From Cherax quadricarinatus (Eukaryota; Arthropoda; Malacostraca; Decapoda; Parastacidae), in contig NW_027195394.1 in the NCBI RefSeq assembly GCF_038502225.1, positions 69,501-133,500 on the forward strand: a stretch of DNA of 64,000 nt, given 5' to 3'. Of this stretch, positions 10,375 to 21,516 are shown one piece after another; within the stretch, counting starts at the first letter, position 1; every line of letters starts with the position of its first letter. The notes under the pieces are model-generated. The model worked only from the letters and a program-made list of their open reading frames with translations, did no database searches and was not told the DNA's origin. Both the position numbers and the translations under genes were made by a program.

Positions 10375-11304
10375 TATTTAAGAAACAATTCTGAAGTGGT
10401 AGAGAATCTTTTTCTGAAGGTAATAACACCAAAAGTACAAAATTTGATGGAAAAAGTGTAATTACGCAGGTGCAAAATTAGTGGTCTCTGTAGCTAATGC
10501 TTCGGCAATTTTGCCCATTTTGAGTCCTTTTAAAACCCGGTTATATTGTTCCAATTAACCAAATTCTTAGCTATTTTGCTAGTATGCCTTCTGTTTTATT
10601 GATTGAGCACAAGAAACTGCTCATTCAGCTATTTCAGTCACCCTGTAAAGTACACACAAATCTGTAATTTGGTCAGTTTAAAAAGTGTCAAAAATAACAG
10701 TGTAGATATTCCTGGCACTAAAACATGTCCTCTGTTTATTAGTAAGGTTGCCAGGCCTCTCCTTTAGTATCACACTTGCCTTCCATGTTGAATATAACCA
10801 GGAATGATTGTTCATGGTTTACAGCATCCCAATAATTAAACCAGGCTTATTAAAAACCCATAATACAGACTGGGGGATTGTAGGAGAGGTCTTACACCAC
10901 CTCTGGAATATCAGCAAAAATAGAATATTTCTGCTACTTTGAGCTCAGTTTCAAGCTACTTTCACTCCAGAATCGAATCAAAATCAAATTTCAGTAATAT
11001 ATCTTCAGTTCTACCAAATGACACCAAAAAACAGCCAATAAAACCATAAAAACCCTCTGAGAAAACACCGCAAAGATGTTATTTTGAACTATACACAGTC
11101 AGTTTTGTTTTTCCCATCATGCACTGCATGGCACAGGACTTTTTTTTATATGGTGCACACTCCACTGCACAAACCCCATTCATATCTGTGCCAAGGTTTA
11201 CCACTCGCAGCTTATCTGAGTGAGCTGAGCTCCTGACATAGAACTACTTCAGGGACCCTAGCGTCAATGACGTAGATCTATGTGATGGACAGTTAATGGG
11301 TTAA

Positions 11305-11518
11305 ATTTACTCAATTCCCATCTGTTTTGCTAGTATGCTTTCTGTACTATCCAGCGAGTACATATGCAGTAACTGCCCATTCAACCAGAACTCCCTTATT
11401 AAGTGCCTTAAGTTAAGCGAAGTGGCCAATTTTGCATTTGTTTTCAATAAAGTCCAGTTTAAAGGCAGCCACAAAACAACCTTCCCTCTGCTCATTAAGA
11501 ATGTTCCCAGAACTCTCC
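11305..11518 (-). repeat. piggyBac-MITE-like fragment
   Basis: The sequence resembles, in reverse orientation, the interior of the piggyBac MITEs (GCCAATTTTG, the AAAGTCCAG block and CTCTGCTCATTAA). It is cut off by the LINE that begins at 11519. Confidence 0.4.
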
Positions 11519-12146
11519 TATGATGACACTCTTCAGGTCGCTTGTTCTATCTAGACTGGAATATTGCTGCACACTAACAGCACCTTTCAAGGCAGGTGAA
11601 ATTGCTGACCTAGAAAATGTACAGAGAACTTTCACGACGCGCATAACGGAGATAAAACGCCTCAGTTACTGGGAGCGCTTGAAGTTCCTGAACCTGTACT
11701 CCCTGGAATGCAGGCGGGAGAGATACATGATTATGTACACCTGGAAAATCCTAGAGGGACTAGTACCGAACTTGCGCATGAAAATCACTCACAACGAAAG
11801 CAAAAGACTCGGCAGACGATGCAACATCCCCCCAATGAAAAGCAGGGGTGTCACTAGCACGTTAAGAGACAATACAATAAGTGTCAGGGGCCCGAGACTG
11901 TTCAGCTGCCTCCCAGCATACATAAGGGGGGATTACCAATAGACCCCTGGCTGTCTTCAAGCAGGCACTGGACAAGCACCTAAAGTCAGTACCTGACCAG
12001 CCGGGCTGTGGCTCGTATGTTGGATTGCGTGCAACCAGCAGTAACAGCCTGGTTGATCAGGCTCTGATCCACCATGAGGCCTGGTCACAGACCGGGCCAC
12101 GGGGGCATTGACCCCTGGAACTCTCCAGGTAAACTCCAAGTATACC
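11519..12146 (+). mobile_element. LINE family A, 5'-truncated copy
   Basis: It encodes the same post-RT segment as the copy at 1029-1686 (RLEYCCTLTAPFKAGEIADL, YTWKILEGLVP, MKSRGVTSTLRD). One frameshift lies in the G run near 11930. The two 3' hairpins are present with a few changes, and the tail is CTCTCCAGGTAAACTCCAAG. It is highly similar to copies 1029-1686 and 15305-15880, so these are recent relatives. Confidence 0.9.
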
Positions 12147-12847
12147 ACACTTGCTCTTCATTTTGAATCCATCGTCGCACAAAATTTCAACGTTTTTTCT
12201 AACCTCTCAAATAAAAAACACGACCAAGGATGCTTATTGATGGTTTGGCCCAAGCTAATACAGCCATTCCTCACTTAACGATGGAGCTCCGTTCCTAAGA
12301 CCATGTCGGTAAATGAATTCATCGCTAGGTGAGGAGCATACTATAATGGTAGTGGGTTTGTGTCAACCATCTCGGATATTGTTTTAATGTCACCTTTGCA
12401 CCATTTATAACATTTGTATATTTTTAAATGTTAAACAGTAGTGTACTGTATATTGTAATAAACAGAATAGAGGGAATCAGCTCTAATATACAGTGGAACC
12501 TCGGTTTTCGTTTTTAATTCGTTCCAGAGAGTGACAAAAACCAAATTCAACGAAAACTAAAGTAATATTTCCCATAAGAAATAATGTAAATCCAATTAAT
12601 CTGTTCCAGACACCTAAAAATATTAACAAAATACATTTTATAGAGAATAACTATAGTGTTGCAGCTCTTCAGTGGATAGCTCTTCCCTGTGGTTGTCAAC
12701 CAACTCTTCCACATCCTGGCCATTCACATCTAACCCCATGGACTTCCCTAAAGCAACAATAGATTCCACAACAGGCATAGGGTTTGTAGATGAATGGTTC
12801 AGAGAACCGACATGTTGATAAATTAGACACGTGCAACTCTTGGGTAT

Positions 12848-12899
12848 CTTTATTGAGGAAACGTTTCGCCACACAGTGGCTTCATCAGTCCATACAAAG
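12848..12899 (-). ncRNA. Hammerhead ribozyme motif, unit 1
   Basis: Read on the - strand: stem I strand CTTTGT..GGA, core CTGATGA, an extra A, stem II GCCAC-TGT-GTGGC, GAAA, a two-bp palindromic stem III (ACGT), U17, then UCC..ATAAAG closing stem I. All conserved core bases are present. The extra base after A9 is unusual but tolerated in a known viroid hammerhead. Predicted self-cleavage is inference. Confidence 0.6.
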
Positions 12900-13219
12900 G
12901 AGAATCTTGAAGAACAAGAGGAGAATGAGGTAATCAGTCCCTCAACCTTGAGTCGATGTGGTCAGTCCATCAATCTTGAATAGAATACGGCATACGTGCT
13001 GAGAAGCAGCTTATAAACCGTTGGCAGGAGAGGTGCAGCAGTCGTAGGTGGTGTAACATTTGTTCAATGTTGAAGTAGGTCATGCCCAAGAATTAGGCAA
13101 GCGAAGAATTCCCAAGTATTAAGATCCCAAGAAGTTGCAGTGTCTTGACAGGTTTGTAGATGAATGGTTCAGAGAACCGACATGTTGATAAATTAGACAC
13201 ATGTGCAACTCTTGGGTAT

Positions 13220-13271
13220 CTTTATTGAGGAAACGTTTTGCCACACAGTGGCTTCATCAGTCCATACAAAG
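13220..13271 (-). ncRNA. Hammerhead ribozyme motif, unit 2, core mutated
   Basis: Same layout as unit 1, but the GAAA box reads AAAA because the conserved G12 is changed to A. G12 takes part in catalysis, so this copy is probably inactive. Confidence 0.55.
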
Positions 13272-13720
13272 GAGAATCTTGAAGAACAGGAGGAGAATGA
13301 GGTAATCAGTCCCTCAACCTTGAGTCGATGTGGTCAGTCCATCAATCTTGAATAGAATAAGGCATACGTGCTGAGAAGGAGCTTATAAACCGTTGGCAGG
13401 AGAGGTGCAGCAGTCATAGGTGGTGTAACATTTGTTCAATGTTGAAGTAGGTAGTGCCCAAGAATTAGGCAAGCGAAGAATTCCCAAGTATTAAGATCCC
13501 AAGAAGTTGCAGTGTCTGACAGGTTTGTAGATGAATGGTTCAGAGAACCGACATGTTGATAAATTACACCACCTATGACTGCTGCACCTCTCCTGCCAAC
13601 GGTTCATAAGCTCCTTCTCAGCACGTATGCCGTATTCTTTTCAAGATTGATGGACTGACCACATCGACTCAAGGTTGAGGGACTGATTACCTCATTCTCC
13701 TCCTGTTCTTCAAGATTCTC

Positions 13721-13772
13721 CTTTGTATGGACTGATGAAGCCACTGTGTGGCGAAACGTTTCCTCAATAAAG
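13721..13772 (+). ncRNA. Hammerhead ribozyme motif, inverted unit
   Basis: Core CTGATGA at 13732-13738, stem II 13740-13752, GAAA at 13753-13756, predicted cleavage after 13760. Stem I pairs GGA with TCC and CTTTGT with ATAAAG around a small internal loop. All core residues are intact. Confidence 0.62.
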
Positions 13773-14714
13773 ATACCCAAGAGTTGCACATGTGTCTAAT
13801 TTATCAGGAATAGGGTTGTCAAGGTTACACTAACTTATATTAAGTTAGTAATAGAACTAGGCATTAAAAACACAATAAAATGTAAAATACATACACAGTA
13901 CATTCATTACTTACCTTTAAAATATCTGTAGTCTTAATGTAGGGTGAGAGGTGAGTAGTACTTGTTTGTACGAAGTCAGGTGTAGGTAGCCAGTAGATGT
14001 AGGTATGTAGACTGCCTGGGCTACATAACTACACGTACCTACATAGCTACATGATATTTAATGTGGCCCAGAGCCATATTATTACCATCGACGTGCCATG
14101 TTCACTGAGTTTAATCGTTATAACAACTACTTTTTGATGCCATCATAAACAAAGAGAGAAGTAATGAATAATTCATGCCGAGAATTTTAAACAAAAGCGT
14201 TATGTATTAAGGGGAGTGACCGGACCAACGCAGATTCATACATGTTTTCTCTGGTGCTAGACCAGAGAAAATGTAATGTTTTCCGTCCAACCAACTACCA
14301 CCCTTCCATAGCGTATAAACATTGCATGTTCATGTGCTATGTAACGTGTTTCTTATATAATTTTGAAAAAATATCATAGATGGATTAATGAAAATGTCTA
14401 TATTAACGTAAAAAAAACGTTTAATGCGCCAAAGATTGATTATTATTGTGTATTAGTATTATTACTATGGCGTTAAGACTAGAGGGACACTTAGTGATTT
14501 TAATGTGTACCTGCACAAAAACCAAGGTGACAAACGAATACTGGGACAATATTTTGACGAAAAAAGTTGTCAAAAACCGAATTTGACGAAAACCAGGGCA
14601 AACAAAAACCAAGGTTCCACTGTACATTATTTGGGTATGCACACTGGTCAGAGAGTCCGTTGTAAGTCCGAGTTGTTGGTAAATGAGTACGTTGCTAAGT
14701 GAGGAGAGGCTGTA

Positions 14715-15304
14715 ATTGAAGCACTCTTAATAAAAACCCATAAAACAGGCTCAAAGGGGGCAGGGGATCCCTACTGTTCCCTGGGAAAATTGCCAAAAAG
14801 CGACAATTTTTACTACTGAAGGTCTATTGCAAGCCACGTCTGGTTTATCTATTGACATAAGGAAGCCATGAAAGCTATCTTATAAAATGCCCCAAAGTTG
14901 CTATTTTAACCCAAATGCAGGTTCAGAGGCTAGTTTCTCTCATGCACTGCATGGGGCATTTTGTTTTTTACTGCATATACCTATCTCGTATACCTATTCT
15001 CTCATGTCTAGACCAGTATTTGTTGCTCCCAGCAAATTTGAGGGCACTAAGAATTATTCATAGATCTACATGGGCAGCACTGATTTCATTACCAGATCTG
15101 TGATCCATCTGATCTCCCGTGCTCCTGGTACACAGCTAGTATATTACAGCCTGCTCAAAGAAGGCATTGCAAAGGCCACCTTTTTCTAGTAATAGAAGTG
15201 GTTGTAGAGTAAGGAAGAGGCAATTGTATAGCGATTTCCAGAAATTGTATATCTAGAATCATAAAATGTGCCAAAAAATATTGGATGATAAATGGAATTG
15301 CCAT
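14715..15304. other. Repeat-like DNA, no gene seen
   Basis: The phrase TCATGCACTGCATGG and nearby text recur around 11120, so this is part of an interspersed repeat, perhaps a decayed piggyBac MITE. No coding frame is supported. Confidence 0.45.
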
Positions 15305-15880
15305 GTTTACCTGGAGTTTACCTGGAGAGAGTTCCGGGGGTCAACGCCCCCGCGGCCCGGTCTGTGACCAGGCCTCCTGGTGGATCACAGCCTGACCAAC
15401 CAGGCTGTTACTGTTGGCTGCACGCAAACCAACGTATGAGCCACAGCCCGGCTGGCCAGGAACCGACTTTAGGTGCTTGTCCAGTGCCAGCTTGAAGACT
15501 GCCAGGGGTCTGTTGGTAATCCCCTTATGTATGCTGGGAGGCAGTTGAACAGTCTCGGGCCCCTGACACTTATTGTATGGTCTCTTAACGTGCTAGTGAC
15601 ACCCCTGCTTTTCATTGGGGGGATGTTGCATCGTTTGCCAAGTCTTTTGCTTTCGTAGTGAGTGATTTTCGTGTGCAAGTTCGGTACTAGTCCCTCTAGG
15701 ATTTTCCAGGTGTATATAATCGTGTATCTCTTCCGCCTGCGTTCCAGGGAGTACAGGTTCAGGAACCTCAAGCGCTCCCAGTAATTGAGGTGTTTTATCT
15801 CCGTTACGCGCGCCGTGAAGGTTCTCTGTACATTTTCTAGGTCAGCAATTTCACCTGCCTTGAAAGGTGCTGTTAGTGTG
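15305..15880 (-). mobile_element. LINE family A, 5'-truncated copy
   Basis: In reverse orientation the tail (TTTACCTGGAGAGAG) lies at the left, followed by both hairpins and the post-RT coding segment (LYSLERRRKRYTIIYTWKIL, PPMKSRGV). The match to other copies stops at 15880, four bases before the AG that opens the candidate exon at 15885. Confidence 0.88.
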
Positions 15881-15884
15881 TCAG

Positions 15885-16050
15885 CAGTGTGAGTGATGAA
15901 CAGCTGCAGGAGCTTTGGTCGAGTTTGCTTGCTCAGCCACTGATGAAAGATGACAGAGCAGTAGTAGAATTAGTTGAGGGACAGCACTGGCAGCTTAGGC
16001 TCCCCATTGAAAGTGTAGAAGTAAATAGAACAATGAAGGATCAAATGTGA
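15885..16050 (+). CDS. Candidate terminal coding exon of an unidentified host gene
   Basis: A 54-codon frame from an AG at 15883-15884 to a TGA at 16048-16050. The peptide is varied and non-repetitive (begins SVSDEQLQELW, contains WQLRLPIESVEV, ends KDQM). It does not match any transposon family in the window. An in-frame TAG lies just upstream, so coding must begin at a splice acceptor. The acceptor would be TTAGTGTGTCAG, of which all but the last few bases belong to the antisense LINE copy; the pyrimidine tract is poor. The 370 bases after the stop could be 3' untranslated region. I do not recognise the protein. It may instead be chance or a relic of another element. Confidence 0.35.
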
Positions 16051-16425
16051 TATCCAACCTTAACTCTGATAATTGGAAATTAAAGGATATGAATGTCGAG
16101 AAATGCGATGTGGGCATTTTTATTGCAATCTTTGTATGTATTCTAGCAACCTTCCTGTACAACTGAGAATGGCCCATACATTGTTACTCCTGAAGACTGT
16201 TAACCCTGAGCATCCAAGAGAATTTAGACTTGCTACTTTTGCTAGCATTATCATACAGGTATTCCAATGGATATTAGCTTAAAAATTTGTCAGAATAGAT
16301 TTTGCTTTACCCTACACAAAGGACCTTCCTAGCTACTGATGGTTTAACACACAGTATATTAGTGCACTAGACTCCATTGTAAGTAAAAGAACTTTAAAAC
16401 CATTGTCACTTGTAACTGTACAGTA
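16051..16425 (+). other. Possible 3' untranslated region
   Basis: No repeat or gene is recognised. An ATTAAA signal-like hexamer lies near 16079. Confidence 0.25.
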
Positions 16426-16628
16426 CAGTGGACCCCCGCATAACGATCACCTCCGAATGCGACCAATTATGTAAGTGTATTTATGTAAGTGCGTTTGTAC
16501 GTGTATGTTTGGGGGTCTGAAATGGACTAATCTACTTCACAATATTCCTTATGGGAACAAATTCGGTCAGTACTGGCACCTGAACATACTTCTGGAGTGA
16601 AAAAATATTGTTAATCGGGGGTCCACTG
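16426..16628. mobile_element. 203-bp MITE, Tigger-type ends
   Basis: The ends are CAGTGGACCCCCGCATAACG and TTAATCGGGGGTCCACTG, with TA on each side (16424-16425, 16629-16630). It is closely related to the 188-bp MITE at 25353-25540. It has no coding capacity. Confidence 0.85.
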
Positions 16629-16884
16629 TACTATGTGTTAACTGTATCCTTAGGTACGTCATATATCTCTCGGGTACAGTGGACCCCTGGTTTTCGTAAT
16701 TAATCCGTTCCAGAGAGAACGACTAAACCTGAATCTGATGAATTCTGAATTAATTTTCCCTATAAGAAATAATGGAAATCCAATTAATCTGTTCCTGACA
16801 CCCAAAAGTATTAAAAAAAAATATTTTTTTACATGAATTATACATTTCCCTACACAGAAAACAATTAGACATGCAGATTAAAAC

Positions 16885-17802
16885 ATTACTAACCTCCAAG
16901 AAGATATAAACCAAGTTTTCCAGTGGGCAATGGAAAACAATATGATGTTCAATGGTGACAAATTCCGGCTACTCCGTTATGGAAAACTGGAGGAGATAAT
17001 AACTAGAACAGAGTATAATACAAACTCTGGCCATACAATAGAGCAGAAAAATAATGTAAGGGACCTGGGAGTAGTAATGTCTGAGGATCTCACTTTCAAG
17101 GATCACAACAGTGCCACGGTCATCAGTGCAAAGGAAGTGATAGGATGGATAATGAGAACGTTCAAAACGAGACATGCCAAGCTAATGATGATCCTTTTCA
17201 AATCACTTGTCCTCTATAGGCTGGAATACTGCTGTACATTAACTTCTCCATTCAAAACAGGTGAAATTGCAGATCTAGAGTGTGTACAGAGAACCGTTAC
17301 TGCACGTATAAGTTCTATCAAGCACCTGAACTACTGGGAGCACTTGGAAGCACTTGACTTGTACTCGTTGGAATGCAGGAGAGAGAGCTATATCATAATC
17401 TACACTTGGAAAATCCTAGAAGGAATGGTCCTGAATCTGCACACAGAAATCCCTCCCTACAAAAGTAAAAGACTGGGCAGGCGATGCAAAATACCCCCAA
17501 TTGAAAGTAGGGGCGCCATTGGTACACTAAGAGAAAACACCATAAGTGTCCAGGGCCCATGACTGTTCAACAGCCTCCCACCAAGCATAATGGGAATTAC
17601 CAATAGGCCCCTGGCTGCCTTCAAGAGGGATCTGGACAGATACTTGAAGTCAGTGCTGGATCAGCTGGGCTGTGGTTCGTACATTGGACTACGTGCGGCC
17701 AGCAGTAACAGCCTGGTTGATTAGGCCCTGATCCACCGGCAGGCCTGGTCATGGACTGGGCTGCGGGGGCGTTGATTCCCGGAATAACCTCCAAGTAACT
17801 AC
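16885..17802 (+). mobile_element. LINE family A relative, 5'-truncated
   Basis: Coding from LQEDINQVFQWAMENN near 16893 through the segment after the RT core (KNNVRDLGVVMSEDLTF, YRLEYCCTLTSPF, ECRRESYIIIYTWKILEG). It is longer toward the 5' side than the other short copies. It is a diverged subfamily, with LTSPF where the close copies have LTAPF. A TGA interrupts near 17561 and a TAG near 17724. The 3' hairpins and tail are recognisable but mutated (GAATAACCTCCAAGTAAC). Confidence 0.85.
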
Positions 17803-18188
17803 AATGACACTTACCTTTATTGAAGACTTATTGATGAGTGATGAGACAGGAGGAGAGGATAAGATGGAGGTGTACTGTTGTTTGGAAGGGAAATCCCCCT
17901 CCATAAGGACTTCAGGTATCAAGTCCTTTTCTGGGGTTACTTCCCTTCTTTGTTTTTTAATGCCACTAGGACTAGCTCGAGTCTCTGGACCCGTCGCTCA
18001 AAAGTGTTCCAAGAGGTCTGTTTCTGGTGTTTCTTGAAAACTTCCCTTAAATGGGACACGACATTGTCATTGTACATGTTGCCAATACGGCCTGCAACAG
18101 CTTTGTCAGGGTGATGTTCATCCATAAATGTTTGCACCTTTGTCCACATTGTACAAATGTCCTTAATCTTTGAAGAAGGCACCTTCCT

Positions 18189-19649
18189 TCATCTCTCTTC
18201 CTCCTCCTCTGAAGCACTTTCCTGAGCTGTGGTATGTTGCTGTTGCAGATGAAGGTCTTGCAGCTCTGTAGTGGTGGTTAGCTCTTCATCTCGATCCTCC
18301 ACCAACTCTTCCACATCCTCCAAACTCACATCCAACCCCATGGAATTCCCCAATGCCACAATAGGTTCCACAACTAGCATAAGCTCCTCAGGGTCAGCCC
18401 CAAACCCTTCAAAATCCCTATCTTGTACACATTGTGGCCACAATTTTCTCCAAGCAGAGTTCAAAGTCCTGGAAGTCATTCCCTCCCAAGCCGTACCTTT
18501 AAGGTTTATGCACCTGAGGATACTGAAGTGATCATTCCAGAACTTTCTTAGGGTCAATTCAGTGTCTGAGGTTACTTCAAAGAACTTTTGAAACACTGCT
18601 TTGGTGTACAGTTTTTTGAAATTTGAAATGACCTGCTGGTCCAGGGCTGGAGGAGAGGAGTGGTATTAGGAGGCAAGAACTTCACTTTGATGAAATGAAA
18701 CTCCTGCACCATTTACTCTTCCAAGTCTGGAGGATGAGCAGGAGCATTGTTTATTACCAGGAGGCACTTGAGTTCCAATTTATTTTCCAGGAGGTATTTT
18801 TTCACACCGGGGCCAAACACGTCATGGAACCAATCAAGGAAAATGTGCCTCATGACCCATGCCTTACTGTTTGCCTTCCACATCACACACAATTTACTCT
18901 TGAAGACACTGTTTTTCTTGAACACTCTGGGATTTTCTGAGTGATACACCACTAAAGGCTTCACTTTCAAATCCCCACTAGAGTTGGCACAGAACAAAAG
19001 AGTTAGCCTGTCATTCATAGGCTTGTATCCTGGGAGTGCCTTTTCCTCCTGAGTAATGTAGGTCCTCTTTGGCATTTTCTTCCTAAAGAGGCCTGTTTCA
19101 TCACAATTGAACACTTGTTGGGGTTTGAATTTTTCAGCCTCTATGTACACCTTGAAGTCCTGAAAATATTTTTCAGCTGCTTTTTTGTCATACTGGCAGC
19201 CTCACCGTGCCTTATCACACTGTGTTTGCCACTACAATTCTTAAATCTCTCAAACCAGTCTTTGCTGGCCTTAAATTCACCAATATCAGCACTAGCTCCA
19301 GGCATTTTTTTTTACGAGATCATGCAACTGCCTTGCCTTTTCACATATTATTGACTGCATAACACAATCTCCTGATACTTAATTGTTTCTCGTTGATCCA
19401 CCCCAACAACAAAGTCTCCACATCTTCCAGTATTTGCGATCTCTGGTTTGCAAGCATATTTGCTTCCTTGATTTCCTTTTTCTTGGCGAGGATAGAAGTG
19501 ATGGTTGTATGGGGGTTGTTATACAACCTGGCCAGCTCGGAGACACGCACTCCACTTTCATATTTTGCAATGATCTCTTTCTTGAATTCTATAGTGATTC
19601 TCACCCTCTTTACCAAAGGGCTGGCACTAGAAGCTTTCTTTGGGCCCAT
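18189..19649 (-). pseudogene. Tigger transposase, broken
   Basis: The start is taken at 19649 (MGPKKASSASP), which aligns with the N-termini of the other copies. The psq helix-turn-helix follows (ARLYNNPHTTITSILAKK). Coding then shifts frame several times: N-terminal block 19649-19341, catalytic block 19150-18713, C-terminal acidic block 18596-18189. The first catalytic Asp is intact (VFNCDETGLF). The second is lost (LLVINNAPAH instead of the usual DNAPAH). The copy is inactive. Its 3' end resembles the C-terminal remnant in the derivative at 12491-14622, so the two come from related lineages. Confidence 0.85.
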
Positions 19650-19901
19650 GGTGGCATAATTAGCAGTTACAAGCACTAAAAAAGAATGGAATAATACAAA
19701 ATGTATCGAATGAACGCATGCAATCGTCCTCACTGGCTGTACATTGAGTGTCCGGGCTGCTCAGGCCGAACCGACATGTTCAGGACGAATGACTTATTCC
19801 GAGTTCAATGACGATCACCGAGTCAGTATTTTGATGAAAAAACGTTACCTATTCTGAATATTACATATTCCGATGACGGCGTAATCCGGGGGTCCACTGT
19901 A

Positions 19902-20459
19902 CTTAAAGTACTAGCAGTAATGAACTGAACCATCTGGCATGTTACTGTATATGAGAGAGTTCTCAAAAGCACTATCACAAATAATGTATGTACAGTATGT
20001 AGTGTGTGGCAGACTCAATTTAGAATGTGACTTGACAAAACCAGCAAGTCCCTAAATAAACTAATTACTGAGATCAGAGGGGCAATAAATCCTGCTTTCT
20101 TTAGCAGTGAAGCAACCAGTTCGCCAAACAGCAATATGCACGAAGTAGCCATAAGCAGTACAACATTGGGTAAGGAAGGGAGACAGAAATCAACCTAACT
20201 GAAGACAATCAGTACATCCTGCATGAAAGGTACAAAACTCCCAAGTTATTGAATCTGAGTTCAACAACTTCCAAACCCCGACTATGACAGTGCGTGTATG
20301 CCAGGCTGAGCAAGTTGGAGTATAGGCCTCAATCATATTGAGTGTTTAACAACACAAAAAATGTCAAAAATCACTAATACGTACTAAAAATTTTCTGGGA
20401 ACATTGTTTTATAGTGTCATCAGAAAAAACTTATGTTGTTTGTTCCTCATCATTGTAAT
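19902..20459. other. No feature seen
   Basis: No repeat ends, motif or convincing frame recognised. Confidence 0.4.
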
Positions 20460-21039
20460 TTAACCCTTTCAGGATTTCGGACGTACTAGTACGGCTTACG
20501 CACCAGGGTTTTTGACGTACTAGTACGCCTAAATTCTAGCGCCCTCAAATCTAGTGAGAGAAAGCTGGTAGGCCTACATATGAAAGAATGGGTCTATGTG
20601 GTCAGTGTGCGCAGTATAAAAAAAATCCTGCAGCACACAGTGCGTAATGAGAGAGAAAAAAACTTTGACCGTGTTTTTTAGATTAAAACAGCGACTTTGC
20701 ACTGTATTTTCATATGGTATTTATGGTTGTATTCTAGTTTTCCTGGTCTCATTTTATAGAATGGAAGACTTATTACAGAAATTGAGATGATTTTGACTGG
20801 TTTTACAATGAAAAGTACCTTGAAATTGAGCTCAAAGTAGCAGAAATGTTCGATTTTTATCAAAGTTCAAAAGTAAACAAATCATGCTAAGCTTTCAATA
20901 CACATCAACTGGTGAGTCTAATATTCTTTCACAAGTGCGCCGATATTATTTATACCATTTCTACACTAATGCAGTAGTCTGCATAACGGTAAATCTTCTA
21001 TTTTTTGTGAGAATAAAAATTCAAAGTGGAAAGCAAAAC

Positions 21040-21516
21040 TGCAGACACATTCATCACCTTCAAAACTACCATCAGAAAACATCTTATCTCCCTGATACAC
21101 CCTGTCAACTAATTACACGAATACCACCTGGTGGTTAACACTTACACTCACTCACCCATTTGACCATAAACAGAAATATGAATCTCAATCTCAAAATAAT
21201 GAATCTTAACTAGTCATAAGTTGGCCTGTGATACTCCAATACTGAAACTATGTATAGTGCCAAAACAAAAGCATTCACATTGCTAAACTCACAAACTAGT
21301 ATTTAGTCACTTAGTCATAATACCAACTTACCTCATAATTTTGTAATATTTTAAACTTAAGATTTAATTTAAGTCTGCCCGAAATGCCTAGCCATGCTAG
21401 GTGTTCTAGTGGTACACTCTGTAATTATTATTTTACTACATGTAAACCACACAATAACCAAATTCTGTAAACTCAACATTGTAATCCTTATAAAGAATAA
21501 ACTTTGAATTTGAATG
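21040..21516 (+). mobile_element. LINE 3' end with TTGAATTTGAAT tail
   Basis: It ends AAAGAATAAACTTTGAATTTG. The upstream part gives decayed CR1/L2-like C-terminal coding and 3' untranslated sequence. It is inserted in the piggyBac MITE. Confidence 0.55.

Larger units (their letters stand above)
7994..11300 (-). mobile_element. Decayed piggyBac-type element split by a Tigger insertion
   Basis: The right end is TTAATGGG followed by TTAA (11301-11304), with a subterminal GTAGATCTAT palindrome at 11272-11281 and a second, ATAGAACTAC, 34 bp inside. The body at 10385-10460 matches, in reverse, the segment near 22350-22410 of the piggyBac MITEs (CCATCAAATTT, CTTTTGGTGTCATTA). The text near 10720 matches their AGTGCCAGGAATGTCT block. 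The left end is probably TTAACTGTTTCACAGTCC at 7990. The Tigger at 8026-10374 lies inside. The element is old and non-coding. Confidence 0.55.
12785..13809. mobile_element. Penelope-like tandem repeat cluster (pLTRs)
   Basis: Two direct copies of a unit of about 370 bp (starting at 12785 and 13155) are followed by about 40 bp of a third (13526) and then by an inverted partial copy (13567-13809). The 8-bp duplication ATAGGGTT flanks the whole (12777-12784 and 13810-13817), so it is one insertion. Direct repeats plus an inverted piece, with hammerhead motifs in each unit, is the known terminal organisation of Penelope-like elements. No RT or GIY-YIG coding sequence remains, so it is non-autonomous. 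Confidence 0.7.
12491..14622 (-). mobile_element. Internally deleted Tigger derivative
   Basis: The inverted repeats CAGTGGAACCTCGGTTTTCG and AACCAAGGTTCCACTG lie between TA dinucleotides. A short piece of the transposase C-terminal coding region remains near 12660-12775 (acidic, in the same order as in the copies at 8.7 and 18.3 kb), but no catalytic core. The PLE-type cluster at 12785-13809 is inserted into it. Confidence 0.75.
12261..14712 (+). mobile_element. TA-flanked MITE (CTCACTTA family), carrier of a nest
   Basis: The ends CAGCCATTCCTCACTTAACG and TAAGTGAGGAGAGGCTG are inverted repeats flanked by TA (12259-12260, 14713-14714). Without the Tigger derivative at 12491-14622 the MITE is about 320 bp. 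Related copies occur at 33355-39157. The TA duplication suggests mobilisation by a Tc1/mariner/pogo-type transposase. Confidence 0.75.
16677..19899 (-). mobile_element. Tigger/pogo transposon with a LINE inserted
   Basis: The ends are CAGTGGACCCCTGGTTTTCG and TAATCCGGGGGTCCACTG, flanked by TA (16675-16676, 19900-19901). A LINE A-type copy sits near its left end. Removing it leaves about 2.3 kb, the same size as the copy at 8026-10374. Confidence 0.85.
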
